Source: Alteromonadaceae bacterium 2753L.S.0a.02 (lineage in GTDB: Bacteria > Pseudomonadota > Gammaproteobacteria > Pseudomonadales > Cellvibrionaceae). Taken from it: a stretch of 64,000 nt of DNA. The stretch spans positions 3,683,001 to 3,747,000 of the forward strand of contig VISH01000002.1 in NCBI GenBank assembly GCA_007827375.1. The letters are read 5' to 3'. Below the pieces are notes generated by a model that had not been told where the DNA came from, made no database searches, and saw only the letters and a list, made by a program, of their open reading frames with translations. Shown here in pieces: positions 18,953-27,977 of the stretch. The position numbers and the translations under genes were made by a program. Within the stretch, counting starts at the first letter, position 1. Each line of letters opens with the position of its first letter.

Positions 18953-20317
18953 TTACAGTACGGTACTCGTCTGAGATTTAATAATTCGACTGATAATTTC
19001 TATATTTTCCTGAACATCCGTAAGCTCTGGATACTTTGCCACAGTATTTTTTAATAACACTAATGCCGACTCATAATCTTTCATATCGATAAACATTTGT
19101 GAAAGCCCAAGCATAGCTTCTTTTTCCTTACCGTCAATCGCTCTCGCACGAGAATAATAAAGCTCAGCATCGACATATTGCTGGTGCTCTGCTTTAATAC
19201 GCGCCATTTTCAATAGAGCATCACCATTGGTTGGATCGCGCTCTAAGGCCTTTTGATAGTCGTCAAGTGCTTTATTGGGATGACCTTCACGCCGAGCCAA
19301 ATTGGCCTTGTGTAGAAAATAATTACTCTGATCCGTCAAAGAAAACTCCGAGAGTCGGGAGCGTAGCGAAGCAAGCAGAGCATGAGACTCATCCAGCATC
19401 CCCACTACTTCAAGCCAAGACAAATATTCCCCAATTGTTTTCATATCCAAATCAGATTCGCTAACGTTTCTGGCAATCAACTCGTAAGCGCGGCTGTAGC
19501 TTTGTAGCTGCAGATGCAATTTTGCTGCTGTTTTTAAATTGTTTGAAGATTTTTCCCCGAGCGAAATTGCCATTTCCAAACTCAATAACGCCCGTTTTTT
19601 TTCGCCCACCTCCAAAGCAATCGCGGCCTGAGCTAACCACAAGGATTTATTCTTCGGTTGTTTAACGAGCATTTCTCCTACCAACGCATTTGCCGCTTCA
19701 TACATGCGCGCCTGCGAAAGCGCCGACAGCAAGCCTTGTTGCCATTGTGCGTTTTCGGGTTCTAGGGCCATCGCCTGCTGGTATTCACTAATTGCGCTGA
19801 AAGCACCGTGATTGGTAAGATTTAAGTATGCCAATTGGCCGTGAATTACCGCATCGTTTTCCCCAAGGGCAACCGCTTTTGCTAAATATTTTCGCGCTTT
19901 AACAGTATCGTCCATTACCAAATAGAGTTGTCCGAGATCAGCATGGGCACGGACGAGTTGGGGTTTGCGCGCTAAAACTTCAAGGTAGGTTTGCTCTGCC
20001 TCATCAAACATTTTAAGAGAGAAGTACACCTGCGCTTTAAGCATCACCATTGCAGGGCTAAGTTCTAGATTATAATATTCCTCTAATTGCTCCAGTACTT
20101 CTGCACGATTTTTATTATCCAAAAGACTTTTTAAATTCTCGGCCATTTCGTATTCTTCTGGAGCAATGGTCGCCTCACGCTCCATATAAGGACCAGTGAA
20201 CTGAGGCAACACAAAAGTGGGTTCGCCCAATTCGATTTCCATCGTCATCGTATCCATTCCAAAACACTGAAACACCTGAAAAAAAAGCAAACCCACTAAT
20301 AAACTGAGTTTCATCAT
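18953..20317 (-). CDS. TPR-repeat protein of the TonB cluster
   Basis: About 454 aa with a signal peptide (MKLSLLVGLLFFQVFQCFG) and about ten tetratricopeptide-like repeats, such as ARADLGQLYLVMDD-type helices and NKALDDYQKALERDPTNGDA. The start is ATG 20317 or 20314, overlapping the tonB stop codon. A periplasmic TPR protein is the usual last member of DUF3450-TtpC-ExbB-ExbD-TonB operons. In Vibrio the comparable protein helps the TonB2 system. Its exact partner is unknown. Confidence 0.8.
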   Translation of the reverse strand: MMKLSLLVGLLFFQVFQCFGMDTMTMEIELGEPTFVLPQFTGPYMEREATIAPEEYEMAENLKSLLDNKNRAEVLEQLEEYYNLELSPAMVMLKAQVYFSLKMFDEAEQTYLEVLARKPQLVRAHADLGQLYLVMDDTVKARKYLAKAVALGENDAVIHGQLAYLNLTNHGAFSAISEYQQAMALEPENAQWQQGLLSALSQARMYEAANALVGEMLVKQPKNKSLWLAQAAIALEVGEKKRALLSLEMAISLGEKSSNNLKTAAKLHLQLQSYSRAYELIARNVSESDLDMKTIGEYLSWLEVVGMLDESHALLASLRSRLSEFSLTDQSNYFLHKANLARREGHPNKALDDYQKALERDPTNGDALLKMARIKAEHQQYVDAELYYSRARAIDGKEKEAMLGLSQMFIDMKDYESALVLLKNTVAKYPELTDVQENIEIISRIIKSQTSTVL

Positions 20318-20319
20318 AC

Positions 20320-20991
20320 TCAAACCCGGTAAATAAATTGAATGGTGTATAAATAAATAGCCTGTACCGGCTTGCCGTTTTTCGTAGGCACGGTAAAACG
20401 TACCCCGGCCACCCAGTCCCGAATAACCTCAACCATTTCAGGGTATACCGGGTCAACTATTTTTTTTACATATGCCCTGCCCTTTTGATCGATGATAATC
20501 TCAACTTTTGTATCGACTTGCTTGATGCCTCGCTGCACCAATGAACGTGGGTACTTAACAGATTTGTACGACACGGCTTTTGGAATACTATCAAGATTTT
20601 TAACATCCAGCGTCGGAATTTCAAATTTAATGCTTTTGTCGAGATCTATCGATTCGAAATCAAAACCCGGCTTCTCCGCAATTTCAATATTCGCAAGCCC
20701 CATTTTCGGCAATGTAGCAAACTGCAACTGGGGGCCTTCGCCAGCACCCAACAAATCAATAGCTGGCTCAGCTTCTGATGCCTGCGCCTTCATTTCTATG
20801 GGAGGTGGCGGTGGTGGTGGCGGAGGTAGAGCAACATCTATTTTTCTAACAGTCAGCTTTTCTTCCTGATCAAAATCAACGTCCTGCAAATAAATCATCG
20901 CTAAAAACAATATCAAAGCCAATAATAGTGCTGCCAACCAGGGTAGTAGCAATAATAAAGTGCGCCTTCCTGAGACAAGAATTGAAGACAC
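20320..20991 (-). CDS. tonB: TonB family energy transducer
   Basis: 223 aa. One transmembrane helix lies near the N terminus (LLLLPWLAALLLALILFLAMIYL, about residues 12-34). A run of nine prolines follows at about 53-61, much shorter than the classical Pro-rich spacer. A C-terminal TonB domain has VSYKSVKYPRSLVQRGIKQ and WVAGVRFTVPTKNGKPV. The length resembles the short TonB2-type proteins. It transmits proton-motive force from ExbB/ExbD to outer-membrane receptors. The gene ends inside the TPR gene start and begins where exbD ends, showing tight coupling. Confidence 0.9.
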   Translation of the reverse strand: MSSILVSGRRTLLLLLPWLAALLLALILFLAMIYLQDVDFDQEEKLTVRKIDVALPPPPPPPPPIEMKAQASEAEPAIDLLGAGEGPQLQFATLPKMGLANIEIAEKPGFDFESIDLDKSIKFEIPTLDVKNLDSIPKAVSYKSVKYPRSLVQRGIKQVDTKVEIIIDQKGRAYVKKIVDPVYPEMVEVIRDWVAGVRFTVPTKNGKPVQAIYLYTIQFIYRV

Positions 20992-21398
20992 TATTTATTC
21001 ACCGTAGCAATGCTGACATTTTCGATACCCGCTAGCTTTGCCTGATCGAGGACGTTTACCAATAGTTCGGTAGGTACAGTTTTATCGGCTTGAATAATCA
21101 AAGGCCGCATTTGATTTCGGGTTGCCTGCATTAGAGTCGCACGAACCCCTTTGATTCCTATATTGGTGCCACCATAGATCACCTCTTTACGATCAGTAAT
21201 GGCAATAAGCAGTACAGATCGTTCCAGCTGCTTAGTGGAAATCGCAGTGGGCTTATCCACGTCCACACCGGTTTCGCGCACGAATACCGTAGTTACAATA
21301 AAGAATATAAGCAGAATAAACACCACATCCAAAAGTGGTGCCAGATCTATTTCCTGTTTATTTCCCTCTTCTATTTTTTGCTCTATAGATGATTCCAT
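20991..21398 (-). CDS. exbD: ExbD/TolR family biopolymer transporter
   Basis: About 135 aa from ATG 21398; a longer GTG frame to 21425 overlaps the upstream gene more. The single membrane helix carries the essential Asp: EIDLAPLLDVVFILLIFFIV. This is the proton-conducting aspartate of ExbD/TolR. The periplasmic domain ends LVNVLDQAKLAGIENVSIAT, the common ExbD C terminus. It overlaps the exbB gene by about 40 bp and abuts tonB. Confidence 0.92.
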   Translation of the reverse strand: MESSIEQKIEEGNKQEIDLAPLLDVVFILLIFFIVTTVFVRETGVDVDKPTAISTKQLERSVLLIAITDRKEVIYGGTNIGIKGVRATLMQATRNQMRPLIIQADKTVPTELLVNVLDQAKLAGIENVSIATVNK

Positions 21399-21783
21399 TA
21401 ACTTGCCAACTCTTGCAGCGTTCACCCAAATAAAAATGCAACAACAAACCCGGCACCACCATCAACAAACCCAGTTGCGTTGTAAACATTGCCTCAGCAA
21501 TACCACCGCTAATCACTTCCTGTATCGCAAACCCATTTTGGAGCGACATACGGAAAAATGTTTTTAACAATCCACTTATGGTGCCTAACAGACCAAGCAA
21601 TGGCAGTGCCGCCAGCATAATTCGAATGCTAGGCATCCAATACCGACAGCGATCAAACCAGACAGTATCCTTCTTTAGTGAAAAACAAAGTCCAATAAGT
21701 AAGCCATAACAGAGAAATGCTGTACCGAGTATTCCCCAAATTATTGGGCTACGAAACAACATCTCCAAACTCTCGGACTGCAC
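21358..21783 (-). CDS. exbB: ExbB-like proton channel protein, short form
   Basis: 141 aa, much shorter than ExbB of about 240 aa. It consists of one N-terminal helix (IIWGILGTAFLCYGLLIGL) and the MotA/TolQ/ExbB core (LLGLLGTISGLLKTFF, ISGGIAEAMFTTQLGLLMVV). This is the usual short ExbB found next to TtpC in Vibrio-type TonB2/TonB3 systems. It lies between the long TtpC-like gene and exbD, sharing the stop/start region with both. Confidence 0.9.
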   Translation of the reverse strand: MQSESLEMLFRSPIIWGILGTAFLCYGLLIGLCFSLKKDTVWFDRCRYWMPSIRIMLAALPLLGLLGTISGLLKTFFRMSLQNGFAIQEVISGGIAEAMFTTQLGLLMVVPGLLLHFYLGERCKSWQVNGIIYRAKNRRGK

Positions 21784-23117
21784 TACACGTTCACCTTACT
21801 TAGTTTGATTGCCAGAGTTTCCAATTTGTGGTTGTAACTTTTAGTTTTCCGGGTTAATAGTGCACTGACGATTAAAGAAGGAATTGCAACAATCAACCCC
21901 AGCTCAGTGGTGACTAAAGCCTCGCTAATGCCACCAGAAACCGTTGCTGCATCTCCAGCTCCAAATATCGTCATCATTTTAAAGGTATTGATCATGCCGG
22001 AAACAGTGCCGAGCAAACCCAGTAAGGGTGCTATTGCCGCGCTCGTTGCCACTACTCCCATAAAGCGTTCAATGTTGTGCTTGTTTTCACGCAGGCAGGC
22101 AATCATTAAATCGTCTCTTTGCGGCGATACTGGCGCAGTGCTTACTATTTCCAGCAATTGCTTTTGAACTCCCACGAGCTTTTCTTTTGCTTTTTGTAGC
22201 CGTTCTCGAGCAGGTATAGCAAGTTCAGCACCGCGTTCTAATTCCCGTGCTATTCGATCAAAAAAAGATGTTTCAACCTTGGGCAATCGCACCAGTTGAC
22301 CGCCCTTAAGAAGCGCTATAACGAGTGATAGAAAACCAAAAAATAAGATTGGTATGGCCCAGATGCCTCCCTGCTTAATATGACCGATAAGGTTACCCTG
22401 CTGATTATTGAGTTGATAGGCATTCCCTAGCGTAGGGTCGAAAGCCAGCAGCCCAACACCCGACTCTTTTATTGAAAAAAGCTCTGCAGCCTGATCACGA
22501 TGATAAACACTTTGAATATAAGGCAAGTTGTTGAGGCCAGCGGCTACGAGTCCCCCATCACCCCCGCTACCATCCAGGGCAACCTGCACGGGTCCAATTG
22601 CAAGAGAAGAAAGTGATTCTATTTGACCCGCACTGTTTACCACATCCCGCGAGGTCCACTTTGGGGAAAGTAAATTGGTGGTTCGCTCTAGAGCAAGTAG
22701 CACAGCTTGTACATCGTAACTGGGTTGGCCATCAACCTTAGCAAACTGGTTGGAATCCAAATTGTTTTTTTCAACATAAGCTGTGATTAAATGCTGCTGA
22801 TATTGGCTCTGTGCCTGCCATTGGTCGATACGAGTTTGTAACGATTCCAAGCTTAACGTTTTTTCTTCTGCGAGTCGTTGCACAGCGGCTGCCTGTTCAC
22901 GCAGCTTTACCAACTCATCCTGTTTCGCGTTTAGCTTACGAGCCAATGTCTGGCTTTCAGAGGAAATTTGAGATTGGGTTTTCTCAAGTTTTGACTTTGC
23001 GGTAGAAATGCGCTGCACCAGCTCGCGCTCTAAAGTATCTTCTGCGCTATATGCAGTATTGCATATAAAAAGAATCGCAATGACTGCTAAAATATTTTTC
23101 ATTCTTGCCAGATCCAT
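21783..23117 (-). CDS. TtpC-like MotA/TolQ/ExbB protein
   Basis: 444 aa. Signal peptide (NILAVIAILFICNTAYSA), then a periplasmic coiled coil (about 30-110: LERELVQRISTAKSKLEKTQ and following), a globular part, and a C-terminal ExbB-like membrane core with APLLGLLGTVSGMINTFKMM and ISEALVTTELGLIVAIP. This architecture is that of TtpC, the extra ExbB-like subunit required by TonB2 systems of Vibrio. The upstream gene encodes DUF3450 and the downstream gene a short ExbB. Confidence 0.85.
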   Translation of the reverse strand: MDLARMKNILAVIAILFICNTAYSAEDTLERELVQRISTAKSKLEKTQSQISSESQTLARKLNAKQDELVKLREQAAAVQRLAEEKTLSLESLQTRIDQWQAQSQYQQHLITAYVEKNNLDSNQFAKVDGQPSYDVQAVLLALERTTNLLSPKWTSRDVVNSAGQIESLSSLAIGPVQVALDGSGGDGGLVAAGLNNLPYIQSVYHRDQAAELFSIKESGVGLLAFDPTLGNAYQLNNQQGNLIGHIKQGGIWAIPILFFGFLSLVIALLKGGQLVRLPKVETSFFDRIARELERGAELAIPARERLQKAKEKLVGVQKQLLEIVSTAPVSPQRDDLMIACLRENKHNIERFMGVVATSAAIAPLLGLLGTVSGMINTFKMMTIFGAGDAATVSGGISEALVTTELGLIVAIPSLIVSALLTRKTKSYNHKLETLAIKLSKVNV

Positions 23118-23130
23118 TGTCGTATTCCAG

Positions 23131-23976
23131 CTAAATTTTTATAGGGAGGGAAAGATAGTTTGCAGTTGTGGGGTTTTCCAGCATAGCTTTTAACGACAAA
23201 ATTTCACTTGGATGAAGCTGCCTTCCAAGTTCAGCCGATGCATTTGAGCCGTGCCACCAACGCCAACCCTCGGGCGTTGATTTGCCATACCCATACGCTG
23301 ATCCGTCATTGCTCACATACCACCCCTGAGCGACACCCAAATAAATCTGAGTGACAAGCACCTGCTTGGAAGTGCCCGCTTGTACAATTTCCATGGAAGA
23401 CTCATGCATCGCAACCCGCTCGTTAAATTCCTCTGCGGCATTGAGCAAATTGAAAATACGCTCCAATTTTTCGCTGTTACTGGTATCAGACTGTGACAAC
23501 ATAGCCAGCTTTTCTGCCCACTCCTCTTGAACGGGTGGAGGAAGTCGATCACGTAGTTGATGTAGTTTGGGGACGGCTTGAGCAATAACTTGATCTACTT
23601 TCAATTGCTCTACTTCAAGGCGTTGCTGTTCGGTTAACAACTCAAGACGCCGCTGATTAACGTCATCCGTAACATTACTGGCTGAATCTATCACTTTGCG
23701 TAACGCCAGCTTTTCTTCGTCAAAGAGCTTAGATCTGCGGGTTAGGGACTCCTTACGTTCCCGCCAGGCCATTTGCAGGCTGCCCGTTTGGCTCTCGAGA
23801 GAAATCCAGTCATCCATTAAATCCTGAAGCTTTTCTGGAGATTCTCCGGGTAATTTTTGTGCATAAACAGGAAATGCAAAAAGAAGGGCACATAAAAAGA
23901 GACAACGCATTGTTCCTCCTGACTTGAACTTTAGCGTGATCGCGTTCCGGACTATTGAATTCCAGAAGCAGCTCAT
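23131..23976 (-). CDS. DUF3450 periplasmic coiled-coil protein
   Basis: 281 aa. The likely signal peptide is MRCLFLCALLFAFPVYA, so the start may be the internal Met at about residue 23. The rest is a long coiled coil (about 50-150) and a globular end with EIVQAGTSKQVLVTQIYLG and YGKSTPEGWRWWHG, conserved in DUF3450. Family members nearly always precede ttpC and probably form part of the TonB periplasmic assembly; the biochemical role is unknown. It is the first gene of the six-gene operon. Confidence 0.8.
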   Translation of the reverse strand: MSCFWNSIVRNAITLKFKSGGTMRCLFLCALLFAFPVYAQKLPGESPEKLQDLMDDWISLESQTGSLQMAWRERKESLTRRSKLFDEEKLALRKVIDSASNVTDDVNQRRLELLTEQQRLEVEQLKVDQVIAQAVPKLHQLRDRLPPPVQEEWAEKLAMLSQSDTSNSEKLERIFNLLNAAEEFNERVAMHESSMEIVQAGTSKQVLVTQIYLGVAQGWYVSNDGSAYGYGKSTPEGWRWWHGSNASAELGRQLHPSEILSLKAMLENPTTANYLSLPIKI

Positions 23977-24547
23977 ATTTATTATAAGTTGCTCTCAATC
24001 TTTGAGAGCCTTCACCTAGCGTGGCTTTGATTCTTCACTAATCGCTTGAAAATAGCAAACCATCTGAATGGTTGTTACCGAAACGTCACAAATGTGTTAC
24101 TTTTTTTTACAGGCTGAATTAAAAATAGTTGCGAGCAAAGTTGAAAATGGCGCCACCGATGCATTTAAAAGGGCTGCATCGAACACCAATTCAAGATGGT
24201 TTTAATTTATTAACTTATATGAAAGCTTATCTGGGAAGAGCCAATAACTCCGGTAACTTCGTACGAACTCCAAGGTGAAGTTAAGGTGAAGCCTGGATTA
24301 CCAAAGTTAAAGTAAAACCCTCGAGTATAAAAGAAATTGCTAAAACCCCCGCGAGTGAAGCACCGCTTAAAAACAAAATTCACGCAATATTTAATGCACT
24401 CGCCCTCGCAAATTTATTAGCCCCCTAAACGGCTTGATATATATAAGAAGTGATCCCCTATGACATATAAACTTATCTTTAAAGGGTGTTGGTTCGATAA
24501 CTTGAGGTGGTTGACGCCCCGCTAACGAATCCGCAGGGCGTTAGCAC
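23977..24547. other. Intergenic region between TonB cluster and PPC lipoprotein
   Basis: 571 bp with no gene. It should contain the TonB-operon promoter near 24000, but I could not identify a clear -35/-10 pair. A hairpin with ACGCCCCGC and GCAGGGCGT arms (24514-24541) lies just past the stop of the next gene and lacks a T tract, so it is at best a weak terminator. Confidence 0.45.
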
Positions 24548-26527
24548 TTATTCCTCAATCGCAAAGGAATCTATCAGGCCGTTAACATTAAGTTTGAAGG
24601 TACCGCTTTGTCCGGATTGCGCGGTGGCCACTACGGTATAGATGCCGGGTTGAATGATTGCACTCAATCTTTCTCTTTCTGAAGATTGGCTATTTGAATC
24701 ATAGGCGACAGTCACCCCAATATCATTGAGAAGATATACACCTGCGTAATATCCTGAGGCGTGATCGATAAAAATATCAACCATTGTCTCTTGAGTCACC
24801 ACTAATGTGTATCGGATATTGCCGGGTGCTGCAGGAGCGTTCTGACCTCCTGCGCTTACCCAGGCGCCGGTTAATTCAGAAGTTACCGAATCGACCAATA
24901 CAGGCTCGGTAATATCACCAGAGGTTCTTAACAAATAATTTTCGGCAACAAACATATAGTATGTCCCCAAAACAAAGGTATACTCTTTGTCGCCCTCTAC
25001 AGCTTGAAGAACGCGCGTGCATTGGCTTGTATCAGAAAAGAGAATTAGCCCATTACTATCGAGCAACCAACAAGCCATATTGACGTTACTGCTAAATGAA
25101 AAATCAATATAACCATCGCTATTGGCTGTGAAACGGTAGTGATGATTTCGATAGCTATTTGGAGATTGGCCACCCGACCTCTGCCATGCCCCAGAGATGA
25201 TTTCGAATTCCGGGTAGAGAATGCTTTTAAAGCTCGCTAAATCGAACTCACCGGTTACTGTTAAATCGAAATTACCCGCTTCATACGGATAATAAGATCC
25301 AACGATCAGGTGATATTCGCCAGCGGTAACCGGTACATTCACATTAGTCACAACGCCTTCATCATTCACAAGCGCATCCTGGTTTTCATCCAACAAAAAC
25401 CATGAGACACTCACACCCGTTTCGATATCAATCGTCAGTATCGTATCCTGCAATACCGTAAAGGTGTAATGACGGTTTCGCGGCGAATGCGGCGTACGAC
25501 CACCGGATGACTTCCAGCTCTCTTCCTTGAGTTCAATACGCTGCACAGCGTGTTTTTGGACGCTCGCAATGGGGCCCACCAAATCAATTTCGAAATTTCC
25601 CTTTCGGTTAGCATCATAGGTACCAACAACCAGTGTGTATATGCCTGGAGTAAATACGCGGTTCTCATCGGTGGATCCTGTATAAGCCCACTCCTGCAAC
25701 CTAGTTCCAAGCTGGTCATACACATAAACGTAGGTCCAAAAATCACTGGGAGAACCAAACGAGAACGCGATATTGCCCGCCTCGCTCACTTCAAAATCGT
25801 AACGGGGGTTCTTGCGAGATAAGGAGCGCCCACCTGAAGCCAACCAGCTGTCGGAAATACGGTAGCCGCCATCAATTGTGGCCAGATCGAAAGTCTGGTA
25901 TTCAATGCCACCGTCGACTGTGTATTCATCATCTCCACAATAAAGTACCAATGAATCGTTGGCTCCCTCCACCAGAGAACAGGGGTCTGTTGTGCTACTT
26001 GTGCCACTGACGCCATCGCACACATACCGGGTGGCTGAAATTTCCAGAACATCCAGGTAATCATTCACATTGGTGTCCAGACCAACGTCAATTTTGATAC
26101 CCCCCCAGGCGCAGTTGGAGCCACCAGGTTCGTCACTGACATTTACCAAACTATTGGCGCCGTTCTCACCATCTTCTCCATTAAGACCGTTTATACCGTT
26201 GGCTCCGTCTGCACCATTACTGCCGTTTTCGCCGTTGCAAATAACTTCGGTGTTCACCACTTCAGCATTATCAAGCTGGTTGTTTTCGTTGATATCAAAC
26301 CCCATCTCAATTTCAACGCCCCCCGCCGGACAAACAGCACCAGCAGCCACAGGTTTTTGAGCAACAAAAACGCTGGAAATATTATTAATTGCCCCACTGG
26401 GGTCTGGAGTGGGGCTTGGTGTCGGCGTGGGATGTGGGCCTCCACTACCCCCCCCACAACTCGAGATAACGAAACTAACTCCCATTACTGCGATAAGATG
26501 TAGCGAACTCTTCAATATAAAACGCAT
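24548..26527 (-). CDS. Lipoprotein with Cys-rich, collagen-like and PPC-type repeats
   Basis: 659 aa. A lipobox signal (VMGVSFVISSCGGG) is followed by a Pro/Thr linker. Next come two copies of a Cys-containing domain (pattern C..GG..I..G.D.N.N..LD..E....VC.G, the DUF7151 type), separated by a short collagen-like Gly-X-Y tract of about 27 residues (GSNGADGANGINGLNGEDG). Four beta-rich repeats follow, each starting W..SGG.S and containing RYTFTV and IYTLVVGTY motifs; they resemble bacterial pre-peptidase C-terminal domains. No catalytic domain is visible. It is a probable outer-membrane-anchored binding protein. Its substrate is unknown. Confidence 0.7.
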   Translation of the reverse strand: MRFILKSSLHLIAVMGVSFVISSCGGGSGGPHPTPTPSPTPDPSGAINNISSVFVAQKPVAAGAVCPAGGVEIEMGFDINENNQLDNAEVVNTEVICNGENGSNGADGANGINGLNGEDGENGANSLVNVSDEPGGSNCAWGGIKIDVGLDTNVNDYLDVLEISATRYVCDGVSGTSSTTDPCSLVEGANDSLVLYCGDDEYTVDGGIEYQTFDLATIDGGYRISDSWLASGGRSLSRKNPRYDFEVSEAGNIAFSFGSPSDFWTYVYVYDQLGTRLQEWAYTGSTDENRVFTPGIYTLVVGTYDANRKGNFEIDLVGPIASVQKHAVQRIELKEESWKSSGGRTPHSPRNRHYTFTVLQDTILTIDIETGVSVSWFLLDENQDALVNDEGVVTNVNVPVTAGEYHLIVGSYYPYEAGNFDLTVTGEFDLASFKSILYPEFEIISGAWQRSGGQSPNSYRNHHYRFTANSDGYIDFSFSSNVNMACWLLDSNGLILFSDTSQCTRVLQAVEGDKEYTFVLGTYYMFVAENYLLRTSGDITEPVLVDSVTSELTGAWVSAGGQNAPAAPGNIRYTLVVTQETMVDIFIDHASGYYAGVYLLNDIGVTVAYDSNSQSSERERLSAIIQPGIYTVVATAQSGQSGTFKLNVNGLIDSFAIEE

Positions 26528-27198
26528 AGCTCTCTCCCCGTGTATTCAATTTTGCTGTTTACGCACCACTGATAAAACGCCTTTTAACCGGGCGAGTTTT
26601 ATTCATCAGTAGCACACCTTGCGTTAAAGGTTGCGCTGATAAGGCGGGAGAGAAAACGCGGGTTAACAAGACCTAACGGTAGTTAAAGCGTTTTAAGTTG
26701 AAAATACTTCGTGTACAACAATTAGCTAATAGGCAAAAGGCGTAGAGCCGCTTGTGCCGTAGAACGCTATTGAAGTAAGTGTTTACCCTAAACATCATTA
26801 ATATAATCAATAGAAACTGCATGTGCATATATCTTTTTCAATCGAAGAACATTTTCGAATTAGATTTTGCGAACGTAAGAAGACTGCTTGACGTGAGGGT
26901 GGAATTAACTGTCCTTTAAAGGCGTGAAGCAAGTTTTGAACTTTTTACAGCCCACACCGGTATGCATTTTGTGTCCAATCAGGTCTCGCTCGTTTTAACT
27001 CGAATATTCTTGCCATACATAAGTATGGGCAACGATAGACTGCGCAAGACAAACTTTGTCCAGTAAAAAATACAGTAACACTTGCGAACAAAGCATCGAA
27101 AGCTCGATACTCTTCGCTTTTATCGAACGACCTTCATAAACTCCGCAGCCTAATTGCTGAGGAAATTCCCATACCTTCTCGGTTAAAAGGAAATAACA
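26528..27198. other. Intergenic region, divergent promoters expected
   Basis: 671 bp between divergent genes, so promoters for both must lie here. I saw no clear consensus pair and no RNA gene. A minus-strand frame at 26995-27216 overlaps the downstream lipoprotein start and has no family features. Confidence 0.4.
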
Positions 27199-27927
27199 AT
27201 GATAAAAGTAAGCCACTTCTACCTATGCCTTGGCCTGCTACTGCTCAGCAGTTGTACTACCACCACTTACGATAAAACGCATCTGGAAGCAATAAGATCT
27301 GTCGCCATTGTTGCGATGGATGGATATTTTGAGCAACCTGAACCCGACGGCCCCCTCCCCTACGAAATATTCCTGGAAATTAAGCGTGCAATAGCGAACT
27401 ACAAGGGCGACCCAACAAATACCGCCAAGATCTACAAGATTCTCAGCCAAAAGCTGGAAGAACAAATGGGATGGAATATCCTCCCACTAAGCAACGTGGC
27501 CGAAAATGATCAATATCGCACAATTTACGACAACTACCATGTGCCGATGCAGCCCAATTATATGAAGAGTTTAAATTTGCTTGGGCTCGAGTTCGACAGA
27601 CTTAGCTATGCAGAAAGGCAACAATTATTAGATATATTAGGTGTTGATGGCATACTTTTATTTCGCATGGAAGTCACACCCAACACGGTTATGCAGGTAA
27701 TTAATGAGTATGAAAAAGTGGAGTATGTGGCGAGGCTCAATATGCGACTCTACACTCGTAATCAAGAGCAGCCCATACTGCACTTAAATAATTTTCGTGG
27801 GCCAGGAAACAAAGTTATGGTGAAATCCTGGTTTGGTATATCACTGGATGAACCTGTTGCAGCGGCTATAGTAACAGCGGTGACCAGTGCCATCGAAAAG
27901 GCATTTACAGAACTACCCGCACACTAA
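27199..27927 (+). CDS. Uncharacterised lipoprotein
   Basis: 242 aa. The signal peptide YLCLGLLLLSSC gives a lipidated Cys at about residue 19. The mature protein has a pattern of alternating strands and helices, with SVAIVAMDGYFE, KIYKILSQKLEEQMGWNILPL and ILGVDGILLFRMEVT. The last resembles the GADAxLxxxI segment of lipoproteins with a TolB-N or CsgG-like fold. I do not recognise a named family. A ribosome-binding AAGGAAAT precedes the ATG. It stands alone, convergent with the adenine deaminase gene. Confidence 0.65.
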   Translation: MIKVSHFYLCLGLLLLSSCTTTTYDKTHLEAIRSVAIVAMDGYFEQPEPDGPLPYEIFLEIKRAIANYKGDPTNTAKIYKILSQKLEEQMGWNILPLSNVAENDQYRTIYDNYHVPMQPNYMKSLNLLGLEFDRLSYAERQQLLDILGVDGILLFRMEVTPNTVMQVINEYEKVEYVARLNMRLYTRNQEQPILHLNNFRGPGNKVMVKSWFGISLDEPVAAAIVTAVTSAIEKAFTELPAH

Positions 27928-27977
27928 GTTCTTAGCATCTATATTGCCGCTGTACGCGACCGCTTCAAGCGAGCACC

